From NCBI RefSeq assembly GCF_029502005.1, contig NZ_JAMQOT010000012.1, positions 43,199 through 107,198 on the forward strand: 64,000 nucleotides of DNA, given 5' to 3'. The notes beneath the pieces were generated by a model. The model was not told the DNA's origin, searched no databases, and saw only the letters and a list, made by a program, of their open reading frames with translations. The translations under genes were made by a program, and so were the position numbers. The DNA comes from Natrinema salsiterrestre (GTDB lineage: Archaea; Halobacteriota; Halobacteria; Halobacteriales; Natrialbaceae). Positions 17,683-27,185 of this stretch are shown here, piece by piece (position 1 is the stretch's first letter; each line of letters begins with the position of its first letter).

Positions 17683-18054
17683 TCAACCAGTTAGTCCGCG
17701 GTATTTAGAGATATAGTGGTATATCGTTTCACGAAGCCGTGGGTAGTACGGAAGGCGGCGAGCGACTGTAAACAGCGGATCGAGAACTGGATACATCTGG
17801 ACGAGCGTTTCCTCCATAGCTCGTCCACAAAAATACACCGCGTCGTCGGTAAGCAGGTGTGCACAGGCTTCGTAGCACGGCGGGAGACGAGCCCGTTGTG
17901 TGGAAGTCAGCTCCGAAAAGCCGACAGATTCAACGTCACTGTGTCGGACGGCCAACGCGGCTGCCAACGTGCAGAAATTACACGTGTCATCGTATATTAA
18001 CTGTGGAGGACCTGACTGTGTAGACGAGAGCTTAGCTGCGATCCATTGGACCAT
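17683..18054 (-). CDS. DCC family (DUF393) thiol-disulfide protein
   Basis: 123 residues with the family motif YDDTCNFC (D-x-x-C-x-x-C) near residue 21 and the typical later region (DAVYFCGRAMEETLVQMYPV). DCC proteins are predicted thioredoxin-fold oxidoreductases. No signal peptide. It sits in a loose minus-strand group after the epimerase. Physiological partner unknown. Confidence 0.8.
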   Translation of the reverse strand: MVQWIAAKLSSTQSGPPQLIYDDTCNFCTLAAALAVRHSDVESVGFSELTSTQRARLPPCYEACAHLLTDDAVYFCGRAMEETLVQMYPVLDPLFTVARRLPYYPRLRETIYHYISKYRGLTG

Positions 18055-18580
18055 ACGTCTCTTTCAGCAGACACCATGATGAGGCCATTGCTGGCTCACG
18101 TCATGTCCACTGACCTCACCGCGTGGCGTCCCTCAAGTATCTCTTACATCGTATTTACTGGTTTTCGGTACATGAACGTAGCCGATGGCCAGAATCACTA
18201 GTAAACCATGGTTGGCTGAGCGGTTGTTGCAGAGGTACTAAACGGGCACGCGAATTTGTCAGAAGTGGTCTGGAGTCTCAACCTCACCAATCCTCTTCAG
18301 AGAGGATATATGGGATTACTTCGACTCACTGGTTGTCCGCCGTTCACTCACTCTTGATACCCGGGTTTGATTATAAGAAGGTCTAACCTCACCGTTTTCC
18401 CGCTCGTTACATGGTTCTGGATAACAAAGTGGGTTCTCATCGTAGCAATGAGATGCGATAGCGATTTCCCGTGACGAGTTGTTGCGCGATGCAATACCGT
18501 TGAGAATCGTCGTATAGCGATCACCGTCCGTAGAGCACCGACTGACAACGCGATCACGAGACGACCGCATACAACAGACA
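18055..18580. other. Intergenic region, no gene seen
   Basis: About 525 bases between the divergently placed DCC and SPW genes. The open frames here are short, rich in Arg/Ser and overlap each other, so they are probably non-coding. I could not identify a family or an RNA gene. Confidence 0.4.
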
Positions 18581-18958
18581 ATGAGCACGACAACGAAATG
18601 GCTCGCAGGAATTAACAGCCTGCTTGGCCTCTGGTTGATCGTAGCACCGTTTATACTCGAGGCTCCGACAGGGGACCTCTGGAACGATGTGATCATCGGT
18701 AGTTCGATCGTCGTTATTGGCGCTTACAACTATTACAGGGCGACGAATCAGCAGTCAGTGAGTACTGGCGGAGCCACACTCAACGTGTTGCTCGGACTCT
18801 GGCTCATCATCGCCCCGTTCGTCTTCGGGGTCGGTGGTGCATTACTGTGGAGCGATGTCATCGTCGGCGTCTCCGTTGCGAGCCTCGCTTCTTACAACGC
18901 GTACGCCGCCGGTAGTTCAGAACGAGAACGAACGGCCGCTGAGAGTAGTCAACTGTAG
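18581..18958 (+). CDS. SPW-repeat membrane protein
   Basis: 125 residues made of two SPW-type repeats: WLAGINSLLGLWLIVAPFIL with its second helix, and LNVLLGLWLIIAPFVFG with its second helix, giving four membrane helices and a charged tail. Short start context ACAATG. SPW proteins are structural/unknown membrane proteins. The larger VKOR fusion at 11953 carries the same repeat type. Confidence 0.8.
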   Translation: MSTTTKWLAGINSLLGLWLIVAPFILEAPTGDLWNDVIIGSSIVVIGAYNYYRATNQQSVSTGGATLNVLLGLWLIIAPFVFGVGGALLWSDVIVGVSVASLASYNAYAAGSSERERTAAESSQL

Positions 18959-19811
18959 TCCCCTACAAAAACACAATTAGATAATATTTATAAGATCAGA
19001 TTAGTGTGGTCGTATAATCGAGACCTCGTTACCCCCAGTAGACGACCCTCAAGGGCGATCGAGCCTTCCGGTAGGGGAATGGCGTCAGGGTTCGATCTGT
19101 AGACGGTAACTTCCGCTGTAGGTGTTTCTCAAACGATCTCAGAGCTGTGATGAAACGAGTGTGGCGGAACGATTCGCAGAGTCGATTCGAAGGAACTGTG
19201 TTTCATCATCGTCCGTAGGATCGCACATCGTTTGGATCGCTGCCCGGCCCAAAAGGTGCAATAACGATGCGAAGCTCTCTATTTAAGTGAGTGCACCGTC
19301 AGGCGAGAGGACGGCTATCCCAACCACGACCCTCAGAAATCCGAGGTATCAACGCCACATCTCATACAGACTGACGCGATGGGGCACAGAAGCATACCAG
19401 ATAGATCGGTGAGACTAGAGAAGCCGATGGGGCGCAGTTCTAAGCCGTATTGGCAACCGTGATGGCCGAAAGTCGGGTATAGAGGACGATGACCGGGAAT
19501 GCCGTCCAGCCGTCGACTTGGCATTGACACCGTATTCGAGATGCCGATGTGCTCGAGTCCGTCCTCTTCGGACGCCACTCGAGTCCGTTCTCGAACGGAA
19601 GCGGCCGTTAGCCGGGGATGATATTGTGTTGTATTGGAATTCAGGTACGGTCCTTATTTCGCACAACCGTGTTAGGTTCCCCAGTGCCAGTATCCAGTTC
19701 CGCCGAGTTCGACAGAAACTATCGCTCGCAACACGTTGATATCCGTTCGCTCAGAATTCCCTCAAACACGCGCATCATCAGTCGAGTTACGATTTCAGGA
19801 GGGAGTGGGTC
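18959..19811. other. Long intergenic region, no gene seen
   Basis: About 850 bases. An AT-rich patch just after the SPW stop (18975-19000) could hold a terminator or promoter. Open frames of 60-80 codons on both strands overlap one another and show no family features. The last 20 bases contain GGAGG about 10 nt before the GTG start of the YeeE gene. Confidence 0.4.
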
Positions 19812-20321
19812 GTGATCGCGGTATCACCCGCGATAATGTCCGCTCTCTCGATAGCGGTCACCCTGTTTCCTCGGGGAATCGATCACTATCTGGTCGGCGG
19901 TCTGTTCGTCGGCCTCGGCATTAGCGTCATCTACCTAGGGACGGGGATTCTCGCCGGGAATAGCACGTTTCTCGAGACGACGCTGTCGTACGCCTCCGAC
20001 CTCCCGCGGTTCCAGCGCGAGAAGTACGTCACGTCACGCGACTGGCGGGTAGTCTTCGCGGTCAGTATCGTCGCCGGCGCGGCTATCTACGAATTCGCGT
20101 TCACCGCTGACGCCTTCGTCACCGAGGTGCAGTGGTGGCGGTTGCTCGGCGGTGGGATCCTCGTCGGGATCGGAACCCGAATCGGGAAGGGCTGTACGTC
20201 CGGACACGGTGTCTCCGGCGTCGCGTCGCTATCCCGAACGTCGATCGTGAACGTAGCGCTGTTCATCGGCGTCGCCGTCGCGACAGCACTCATCGTCGCC
20301 GTGCTGGGGGTGACTCCCTGA
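19812..20321 (+). CDS. YeeE/YedE family transporter subunit 1
   Basis: 169 residues from a GTG with a good upstream GGAGG. Hydrophobic helices and the family motif GIGTRIGKGCTSGHGVSGVASLS (Cys in a GCTSGH loop), which in YeeE/TsuA-type proteins passes thiosulfate. Stop and next start overlap as TGATG with the second subunit-like gene. Split two-gene YeeE/YedE arrangements are common in prokaryotes. Sulfur-compound uptake is inferred from family. Confidence 0.85.
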   Translation: MIAVSPAIMSALSIAVTLFPRGIDHYLVGGLFVGLGISVIYLGTGILAGNSTFLETTLSYASDLPRFQREKYVTSRDWRVVFAVSIVAGAAIYEFAFTADAFVTEVQWWRLLGGGILVGIGTRIGKGCTSGHGVSGVASLSRTSIVNVALFIGVAVATALIVAVLGVTP

Positions 20322-20788
20322 TGAGTGACGACGGCCGCGGGCTGCTATTCATGGCCCTCGTCGTCGCCGGCGGACTCTTACACGGGTTCGGGTTGGCGTA
20401 CAGTCGGATGGCCCGCCCCGAAATCGTACTGGACTTCCTCCAGCTCGAGGACTTCGGGCTGCTCTTCGTGATGGGCGGTGCGGCCCTCGTAACGGGCCTC
20501 GCCATTCAATTGGGGACGCGAATCATCAAGACGGCGCCGCTGACGGGGACGCGCTATACCGGCCGTGAGAAAGGGTTCGATAGGAACGTCATCATCGGTG
20601 GCGTCGTCTTCGGTGCCGGCTGGGGGCTCTCGGGCGTCTGTCCGGGTGCCGGCTACGCGAGCCTCGGGATCGGCAATTATCGGATCCTCTGGGCCGTCGC
20701 CGGGCTGTTCATCGGTGCGTACGCACAGGGGCTCTGGCGAGTTCACCGGAACTCGGAAGCGCGTGAGCGGAGCGCGCCCGGAGATTGA
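20321..20788 (+). CDS. YeeE/YedE-like (DUF6691) transporter subunit 2
   Basis: 155 residues, ATG overlapping the previous stop by one base. Four hydrophobic helices; the motif GWGLSGVCPGAGYASLGIG near residue 112 is the second-half signature that complements the GCTSGH half encoded just upstream. Together the two genes would form one sulfur-anion channel. Translational coupling is clear from the overlap. Confidence 0.85.
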   Translation: MSDDGRGLLFMALVVAGGLLHGFGLAYSRMARPEIVLDFLQLEDFGLLFVMGGAALVTGLAIQLGTRIIKTAPLTGTRYTGREKGFDRNVIIGGVVFGAGWGLSGVCPGAGYASLGIGNYRILWAVAGLFIGAYAQGLWRVHRNSEARERSAPGD

Positions 20789-20917
20789 CCCCCCGTACCC
20801 ACGTTCCGTGTCACGATCCCACTGGCGAAACCGTCGTCTCTGGAAGTCTCAACCGGCGTCTAAGAACGACACGAACGTCGGAGCGGCGGGAGCGATTCCG
20901 CCGACCGACGGAACCGC

Positions 20918-21406
20918 TTACGGGACCTTCAGATACCCGTACCCTTCCGCCTGGCGCTTGGCAATCTCCCCGACTGCGGAGGGGACCGTGTCAACAACCG
21001 GAAGGAGTTCGGATTCCGAGACGTCGAGCGTCGCCATGGCGTTTTCACACGCCTTGAACTCGACGCCCGACTCCGCGAGGGATCGAACGAGGTCCGCGTG
21101 CTCGGTTTCGCCCTCGACGTAGGCGAAGATGGCCCGCATGTTGGCGACGAATCGGATCTCGCGGTTGTTGACCGTCGGGTCCTCCAAGAGGTTCTTCGCG
21201 TTCATCAGCGCCATCTCTTGCACCGCCACGTCGTCGCTCGAGAGGTGAAGGACCGTCCGGGTCGCCGGTCCTTGCCCGCCGTCTGTCTCCTCGCCCGTCC
21301 GATTAGAGGAATTGTTGTTCTCGTGTGCGCGACCAGTCTCCGTAGCACCGATCGCTCCGCTCGATACCAGTACGCCCGTTCCCGCGAGGTATTGTCTTCT
21401 ATTCAC
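20918..21406 (-). CDS. Exported DsrE/DsrF-like sulfur protein
   Basis: 162 residues from a GTG start, which gives VNRRQYLAGTGVLVSSGAIG, a Tat-like signal; the open frame extends 23 codons further but without signal features. The body (VLHLSSDDVAVQEMALMNAKNLL...VKFACENAM-type region FKACENAMATLDV) is DsrE-like with one conserved Cys near residue 118. DsrE family proteins carry persulfide sulfur. It converges with the YeeE pair and supports a sulfur-trafficking role. An exported form is less usual. Confidence 0.75.
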   Translation of the reverse strand: MNRRQYLAGTGVLVSSGAIGATETGRAHENNNSSNRTGEETDGGQGPATRTVLHLSSDDVAVQEMALMNAKNLLEDPTVNNREIRFVANMRAIFAYVEGETEHADLVRSLAESGVEFKACENAMATLDVSESELLPVVDTVPSAVGEIAKRQAEGYGYLKVP

Positions 21407-21514
21407 AATTGAGCACACAACTACGTCGGCAAAGTTCGCTTTGCAGCCAAGCGAAGGGACCGGCAGTACGCCCACGGCTACAATCTGGTCACCTGTGCCG
21501 GACCCGTCCGCTCA

Positions 21515-22237
21515 TCACCGGACGCTTGCGTAGAGACGGTGGAGACGCCGTCGGTGATAGAGGATCGTGATCGCGACGAGAAATAGGACCGTTGCGATTT
21601 CGTACCCGTACCGTCCAACTACCAAGACCAACGAGGAACCGCTGGCACCGCCTGCGAGCAGTGGGGCGAGTACCGGTCCGACGCACGCCGGACACGCAGC
21701 GGCTCCGATAACGCCCCCGATCGTCGACCGGGCGAGTTCGAGGAGCGCATCGTAGACGAGATAGGCCAGCGCGGCCAGTCCGATCGCTTGGTACGGAACG
21801 ATCGTTAACGCGATCCACTCTCCGGTATACATCAGTACCGGGCTCCAACCCAGCGACCGACCCCACGTGATCCCGATCCCGTTCGGTCCGGTTATCTGTT
21901 CCATGAGCGGCGTACTCGATTGAAGTAACCCCGAGAGGTAGAACAGCACCAGCAGATACGCCGCGACAACGACTGCGGCGAGAATTCGAAAGCGACGCTG
22001 TGCTGGGGTGGGTTGAGTGTGCCAGACGACCCAGACAGCGGCAGTACTCCAGATAAATGGGATCAAAAAGAGTGTAATTCGGTGTCCCGTCTCCCCAGTG
22101 GCGTACGCGAACGAGAGTCCGGCGATCACCTGGACCGCAAACAGCAGGTTCAACCACGTGCTCGCCACCACAAACCGTTCGAGAGCGCCACCGTTGAACA
22201 CAGATTTCGCCACCGCTTTCGGATCCGTCGTGCTCAC
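21515..22237 (-). CDS. Polytopic membrane protein (DUF7546-like)
   Basis: 240 residues, six or seven hydrophobic helices. The motif GAAACPACVGPVLAPLLAGG near residue 178 contains a CPAC pair inside a membrane segment, which suggests thiol chemistry or metal binding. The N-terminus is soluble (MSTTDPKAVAKSVFNGG). It neighbours DsrE and YeeE genes. It resembles a haloarchaeal family of unknown function; assignment of the DUF number is tentative. Confidence 0.6.
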   Translation of the reverse strand: MSTTDPKAVAKSVFNGGALERFVVASTWLNLLFAVQVIAGLSFAYATGETGHRITLFLIPFIWSTAAVWVVWHTQPTPAQRRFRILAAVVVAAYLLVLFYLSGLLQSSTPLMEQITGPNGIGITWGRSLGWSPVLMYTGEWIALTIVPYQAIGLAALAYLVYDALLELARSTIGGVIGAAACPACVGPVLAPLLAGGASGSSLVLVVGRYGYEIATVLFLVAITILYHRRRLHRLYASVR

Positions 22238-22397
22238 AAACGTATCCTGGACTCGGGACCGTTAAAAGCTACCTGACTGCTACGTGTGAGACGTATTCCA
22301 AGTCAGTACCTTTCGGAACGGCACTCCTCTATTGAATCCGCAGACTGCGAGAGGATAGCGTCACTCTAAAGGTGAAAGCGAAGCAGAGAGAGTGAAT

Positions 22398-22722
22398 ATG
22401 CCTAAGACACTCTTCCGCTTCGTGAAACAAGCGGCGTCGCTAGCCAAAAAGCACTATGCTGCCAGCCCACGGGGGTGGTGAGTCAGTCGGCTGGCCACGG
22501 ATTCGCCGACTGGAAGCATCTCACGCTCCATTTTTTCTCCGCGTTCACATGGGTGCCAGCTACGCAGAGATCGTCGATTGAGCCCGTGAGATGGATCGGG
22601 TGCGCGCCCTCTTGCAGTTGGCTCGCCACGAGTTCCCCGGTACCCTCCACGAGGTTAGAATGGCGATCGAACACGAGGTCGTCCGACCGGAGACTGTCCT
22701 GCTGATCGCAATGCTTGAGTGA
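22398..22722 (+). pseudogene. Degenerate IS transposase N-terminal fragment
   Basis: Starts MPKTLFRFVKQAASLAKKHY. After frame changes it reads ADWKHLTLHFF, then VHMGASYAEIVD-stop-AREMDRVRALLQLARHEFP, typical of the N-terminus of a haloarchaeal IS transposase. There are at least two frameshifts, and TGA stands where the family has TGG. The sequence after HEFPG does not follow the transposase. It is an old, truncated insertion. Confidence 0.6.
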
Positions 22723-22848
22723 CGGTCCCGGCAGCCTGCTCGAACGCAGTTTTCGGCCGTGCCGAGGCTGCGTTTCTCAGACGTCAATCGAGGCTACCAT
22801 GAACTGTAATGCCCGTCATTCTTCACTGCAGTTGTGGGCGGTTCTGTG

Positions 22849-24528
22849 ATGGACGACAACAATCGAACCGTCCTGCGCCGACAGGCGTTGCGCATCGGCG
22901 GCGCGACGCTGGTCGGAATTTCGGGACTCGCGAGCGGAATCGGATCAGCGGTCCTTGAGCGGCCTGCACAGGAGAACGACGGGGCTACGCAGGAGGGAAC
23001 GCTGGTCGCCTCGAGCGAGGAGGTCGACATCGGAGCAGGCGAGAGCGTCGAGACGTGGCTATACAAGGAACAGTTCCCCGGGCCGGAACTCCGCGTGAGC
23101 GAAGGAGAGACGCTTCGCGTCTCGCTCGAGAACGAGTTGCCCGAGGAGACGACGATTCACTGGCATGGCGTTCCCGTGCCGAATCCGATGGACGGCGTTC
23201 CGAACGTCACGCAGGAGCCCGTCTCGTCGGAGGAAACGTTCGAGTACGAGTACGGGGCGTCGCCGGCGGGGACGTACGTCTATCACAGCCACGTCGGGTT
23301 GCAACTCGACAGGGGGCTCTACGGACCACTGATCGTCGAGGAGGAGTCGCCGCACGTCGAGTACGACCGTGAGTATACACTGCAGTTTGACGATCACCTC
23401 GGGACAGAGCCGGCGCTCGACTCGATCGAAGCTCCGCCGGGCGGCGGTGACGGAATGGGTCCCGGAGGCGGACCGGGCGGAGACGGAAATAGGACGGATC
23501 CCCGCGGTGGCGACGGGCGGGGCGGCGGTCGCGGAACGGGTGACGGAATGGGTTCGGACAGAAACGGTGACGGAATGGACCCCGGTGGTGACGGCGTGGG
23601 ACCGGACAATGGAAAGGGTCCCGGCGACGGTATGGGACCGGGCGGCGGTGGACCTGACGGCGAGCGCGGACCGGGCAACGGAACGGGACCTGGCGATGGG
23701 ATGGGACCCGGTGACGGCATGGGACCAGGAAGTCAGATGATGAGTCAGCGACCGCCGTACGAGGGACTGCTCGTCAACGGCAGCCTTCCGTCGGATCCGC
23801 CGGTGTTCGAGGTCGAAGAGGGCGAGCGCGTTCGGCTGCGGTTCATCAACCCGAGCAGCGCCACTACCTATCGCGTCGGCGTCGGCGGCCACTCGCTGAC
23901 GGTCACCCACGCCGACGGGCGACCGGTCGAACCCATCGAAGTGGACTCGTTCGTGATGAGCATGGGCGAGCGCTACGACGCGATCCTCGAAGCCGACTCC
24001 CCCGGCGAGTGGGCCGTCGTCGCAGAACCCGTCGTCGGCGAAGAGGACCCCGCGGAGGCGAGACTGCGGTATGAAGACGCGTCCGAGGACGAGTCCGCCG
24101 ATCGGCCGCAGTTCGGCGGTCGGGAACTCGAGTACGGCGATCTCGAGGCGCTCGAGCCGCTGGATATCGACGGTGAGCCGGACCGGACATTCGATCTCAC
24201 GCTGTCGGGCGGGATGATGGGCGGCGCCGACGCCGACGCGTGGACCATCGACGGTGAGCCGTATCCCGACGCCGATCCGTTCGAGATCAGCGAGGGCGAC
24301 CACGTCCGCGTGCGGATGGTGAATCGCAGCCCGGCGATCCACCCGATGCACCTCCACGGTCACTTCTTCCAGGTCGGGGACGCGGTCAAGGACACCGTTC
24401 TCGTCGAACCCCACGGCGACCAGGTGACGTTCGACTTCCTGGCAGACAACCCCGGCGACTGGCTGTTCCACTGCCACAACGTCTACCACCTTGAGCGGGG
24501 GATGGCTCGCGTGTTCGAATATGACTGA
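22849..24528 (+). CDS. Multicopper oxidase with Gly/Asp/Met-rich insertion
   Basis: 559 residues. Tat-type start (NRTVLRRQALRIGG). All four copper-ligand motifs are present: TIHWHG, YHSHVG, HPMHLHGHFF and HCHNVYHLERGM, so type 1, 2 and 3 sites look complete. Between the first and second cupredoxin domains (about residues 197-300) lies a low-complexity stretch of GDGMGPG-type units, much longer than in the paralog at 30172-31605. Probably an exported copper oxidase or laccase-like enzyme, perhaps oxidising Cu(I). I chose the ATG at 22849 over the GTG at 22834. The membrane regulator copy 2 follows. Confidence 0.9.
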   Translation: MDDNNRTVLRRQALRIGGATLVGISGLASGIGSAVLERPAQENDGATQEGTLVASSEEVDIGAGESVETWLYKEQFPGPELRVSEGETLRVSLENELPEETTIHWHGVPVPNPMDGVPNVTQEPVSSEETFEYEYGASPAGTYVYHSHVGLQLDRGLYGPLIVEEESPHVEYDREYTLQFDDHLGTEPALDSIEAPPGGGDGMGPGGGPGGDGNRTDPRGGDGRGGGRGTGDGMGSDRNGDGMDPGGDGVGPDNGKGPGDGMGPGGGGPDGERGPGNGTGPGDGMGPGDGMGPGSQMMSQRPPYEGLLVNGSLPSDPPVFEVEEGERVRLRFINPSSATTYRVGVGGHSLTVTHADGRPVEPIEVDSFVMSMGERYDAILEADSPGEWAVVAEPVVGEEDPAEARLRYEDASEDESADRPQFGGRELEYGDLEALEPLDIDGEPDRTFDLTLSGGMMGGADADAWTIDGEPYPDADPFEISEGDHVRVRMVNRSPAIHPMHLHGHFFQVGDAVKDTVLVEPHGDQVTFDFLADNPGDWLFHCHNVYHLERGMARVFEYD

Positions 24529-24783
24529 TCGGCACCGCCACGATCAGGAGTACGGTTACCGGATTACGATCACGTCGGTCGACCGACTGTCGCGCACTCG
24601 TCTCGAGCGCCGGCAACTGACCGTCCGTCGAGCCGAATCACGGCGTAGCCATCGACGATGAAAAACACACCCGAAAGGTGGAAGCCGACGTACTAGAGGA
24701 GAACGCCTCCTGACCCTCTGGCCAGACGTAGTGGATACTGAGGTGCTGAGGATTCACCCCGAATTCTGTTGAACTCTGTATCG

Positions 24784-24798
24784 CGATACTGGGTATCG
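24784..24798. promoter_or_regulatory. Palindrome CGATAC-N3-GTATCG, candidate operator (copy 2)
   Basis: Same arms and spacer length as at 2408-2422, with a different spacer (TGG), 105 nt before the regulator start. The roughly 100 bases between palindrome and start are recognisably conserved with copy 1, including a shared run around CAATCA-ACTGGTACAG. Confidence 0.6.
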
Positions 24799-24902
24799 TA
24801 CCAGGCGCCCTCGACTTTGCTTCGACCAATCACAACTGGTACAGTGATGTCTTGCTTACTCTCAAGCATGAATAAGTACTCCGGTAAATCGAGGTGGAAT
24901 GG

Positions 24903-25493
24903 ATGAATCGTCGGCAAGTCGATGCAGTAGTCGGGTTACTCGTCGCTGCCGTCGTTATCATCGGTGGAGCGCTCAGCTGGCAAGCATACCAGCAGCAGCG
25001 AGCTTTCGACCAGATGGGATCGATGATGGGGACATCGATTGGGGCTGTCCACGGGACGAATCCGCTCTGGTACGTCCTCGGGACACTGCTCGTCGCCGCT
25101 ATCGTCGGTGGACTATATTTTGCCGTCCGTGACGATCTCTCAGTAGCTGAAGCAAGTGACCAACCGCTGAACGAGTCACCAAGCGCAGCCAACATGGAGG
25201 TCAACGGCTCACCGGAAGGTGACGTTCAATCGGATGGTGCAATCAATCCAGAAGAACAGCCTCGAGCCCGTGTTCTTGACCTTCTCCCGAATGATGAACG
25301 CCGGATTCTCGGGCCAGTCCTCTCCTCGCCAGGCATCACTCAGGTTGAATTGCGGGATCGCTCGGACTTCTCGAAGAGTAAAGTGAGCCAGACGGTCAGT
25401 GCCCTCGAGAAGCGCGGCCTGCTGTACCGCGAGCGCCAAGGGCGGACGTATCGGATTTATCCGAGTGACGACCTGCGGCAGAGTCAGAGTTAG
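24903..25493 (+). CDS. Membrane-anchored winged-helix regulator, copy 2
   Basis: 196 residues, same length and layout as 2529-3119: TM helix, external Met/His loop (QMGSMMGTSIGAVHGTNP), TM helix, variable acidic linker, C-terminal wHTH. The last 56 residues differ from copy 1 at one position (Val for Ile), so the DNA-binding part is effectively identical, while the linker and helix 2 have diverged. It follows the multicopper oxidase gene, as copy 1 follows the YHS permease. Both probably read the same operator. Start chosen at MNRRQVD to match copy 1. Confidence 0.8.
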   Translation: MNRRQVDAVVGLLVAAVVIIGGALSWQAYQQQRAFDQMGSMMGTSIGAVHGTNPLWYVLGTLLVAAIVGGLYFAVRDDLSVAEASDQPLNESPSAANMEVNGSPEGDVQSDGAINPEEQPRARVLDLLPNDERRILGPVLSSPGITQVELRDRSDFSKSKVSQTVSALEKRGLLYRERQGRTYRIYPSDDLRQSQS

Positions 25494-25565
25494 CACCAGT
25501 TGAACAGTTGTGTGATTGGCAGTCGTACTCTCTCCGATGTGTAAGTATCTCGTGGACACGTGTGG

Positions 25566-25769
25566 GGCAAGGAGGAGAGTGATAGGACCAGCGAGGGTTA
25601 GAACTCGAGAGCGTCGACTGCCGAACTTTCGAATCGTCCGCCACGCCCACTCCATCACTCGCGTTGTCAACGGGCCCGCTCCACCCTCTACCCAGAGCGT
25701 CATCCAGAGTAGATCACCGACCGCAGCGACGAGAAAGACGACACCCGGAACTAATGGAACAGGATTCAT
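25566..25769 (-). pseudogene. Ion-channel protein, N-terminal remnant
   Basis: Encodes about 68 residues (VAAVGDLLWMTLWVEGGAGP...LTLAGPITLLL) matching the first TM helix and following segment of the ion channel at 31836-32834. Homology stops near 25566, before the pore, where it runs into sequence belonging to the regulator's downstream region. Confidence 0.7.
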
Positions 25770-26110
25770 CGGCTCTCCCCTCGCTGTGTCGGCTGAGTCA
25801 CCTGCGATGACGATGTGCTAGTCGATCGATGCACGCTCTCCGTCGCTGATCGCGTCCTGAAAGGTGTCGTTCTGAGCAATCCCATCGGAGTGGTGTCTCT
25901 GCCTCTCGGAAGCTGTCTTCTCAATCGATCGACGGTGCTCCGGTCGACAGAGGTACGGTGTACCTACGTTTTCCAGTCGGAAAGTCACTGGTTAGCCCGG
26001 GCTAAACCGGCCGGCGAGTACGTCTCGCTGAGTGCCGATTTAGCGAGTGAAACCAGTTCGATAAGGAGGCACCGGAACCCCCTCCCTGAACTGGCGACAG
26101 TTTGACGCGG
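25770..26110. other. Intergenic region, no gene seen
   Basis: About 340 bases upstream of the ion-channel remnant and downstream of the TauE gene. No family recognised in any frame. Confidence 0.4.
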
Positions 26111-26896
26111 TTAGAGTTCCGGAACTGCTGTAAACAGGAGGACAAACGCGTTCACGGTCAGCAGCGCCAGCACGACCCACTGGAAGATACGCTCGGGGAT
26201 GTGGTCGAAGATGTAGACGCCGACCCACGCACCGAGGAACACCATCGGAACGGCTATTGCGGCCTCGATCATCAGCGGCGTCGTCACGGCCCCCGTGTAC
26301 GTGAGGCTCCCGAGACGATACAGCATGAGCGTCCCGAAGAAGGCTGTGAACGTGGCCTTCATTTCCTCATCACTCCAGAACCCGCTTGCCGACATGAACG
26401 CCCCGTAGACGATCATCGGCGGGCCGGGGACGGCGACGGAACCGCCGAAAATCCCGGCGAGTAGGCCGGCCGTCGCGCCGACTATCTTCCCCGGCCGATA
26501 GTCCCGCGCTTCGATCCAGTCAGTGACGACGTCGAGTTGCTGGGTCGCACCGACGATGATGACCGCGAGCACGAGAACCGCCCCGATGGCGACGCGCATC
26601 TGTGCCTTGTTGAACTGACTAAACACGTAGATGCCAAGCGGCATCCCGACGACGAGTCCGCCGACTGGAACGATCCACTTGCGCCAGTCGAACGCGTCCC
26701 GGACGCTCCACCAGACGCGGGCGTTGCTCACGACTGCCGTCGCGGTGAAAATGATCGAGGCACTCGAAGGCGACCGGAACAGCGGCATCAAACCCATCGA
26801 CACCTGCGCGAAGCCGAACCCGGCGATCCCGTGAATAACGGACGCAACAAGGATGACGACCGCAGACAGCCCCGTCGTTACCCAGTTAGCTGTCAT
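26111..26896 (-). CDS. TauE/SafE family transporter (short form)
   Basis: 261 residues with seven or eight hydrophobic helices; motif HGIAGFGFAQVSMGLMPLF near residue 21 and GIFGGSVAVPGPPMIVYG near residue 150 are the family's two repeats. I chose the ATG at 26896; a GTG three codons upstream is possible. It diverges from the SoxB-like gene with about 290 bases between, and fits a sulfur-compound export or uptake role with it. Confidence 0.85.
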   Translation of the reverse strand: MTANWVTTGLSAVVILVASVIHGIAGFGFAQVSMGLMPLFRSPSSASIIFTATAVVSNARVWWSVRDAFDWRKWIVPVGGLVVGMPLGIYVFSQFNKAQMRVAIGAVLVLAVIIVGATQQLDVVTDWIEARDYRPGKIVGATAGLLAGIFGGSVAVPGPPMIVYGAFMSASGFWSDEEMKATFTAFFGTLMLYRLGSLTYTGAVTTPLMIEAAIAVPMVFLGAWVGVYIFDHIPERIFQWVVLALLTVNAFVLLFTAVPEL

Positions 26897-27185
26897 CGAG
26901 ACCACCTCGACGTTCGAACAAGCGCGTACATCTCTGCTCGGCCAATACTACGGCCATCTCCCTTAGGCAAGTTCTCCCTAAGAAGCGTAAGGCCAGTGTC
27001 TCACTCATCTTTCGCACCTGCCACTAGAACGCACTACGAGACTGTTTTGCAAACCGAACTCGACTGGTCTCGGCTTTCAATCGAATATGTAGCCGATAGC
27101 GAACCCATACGTGGTCTTGTGCGGTCTTTCGAATTTCAACCACAACTTATGAACAGCCAACGGTCGTTTCTACAGTCGCGTCACG

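Noticed and set aside
18959..19811. Open frames of 60-80 codons
   Set aside because: Overlapping on both strands, no start context, no motifs.
23059..24489. 476-codon open frame on the minus strand under the multicopper oxidase
   Set aside because: It exactly shadows the oxidase, has no family features and arises from GC-rich wobble positions.
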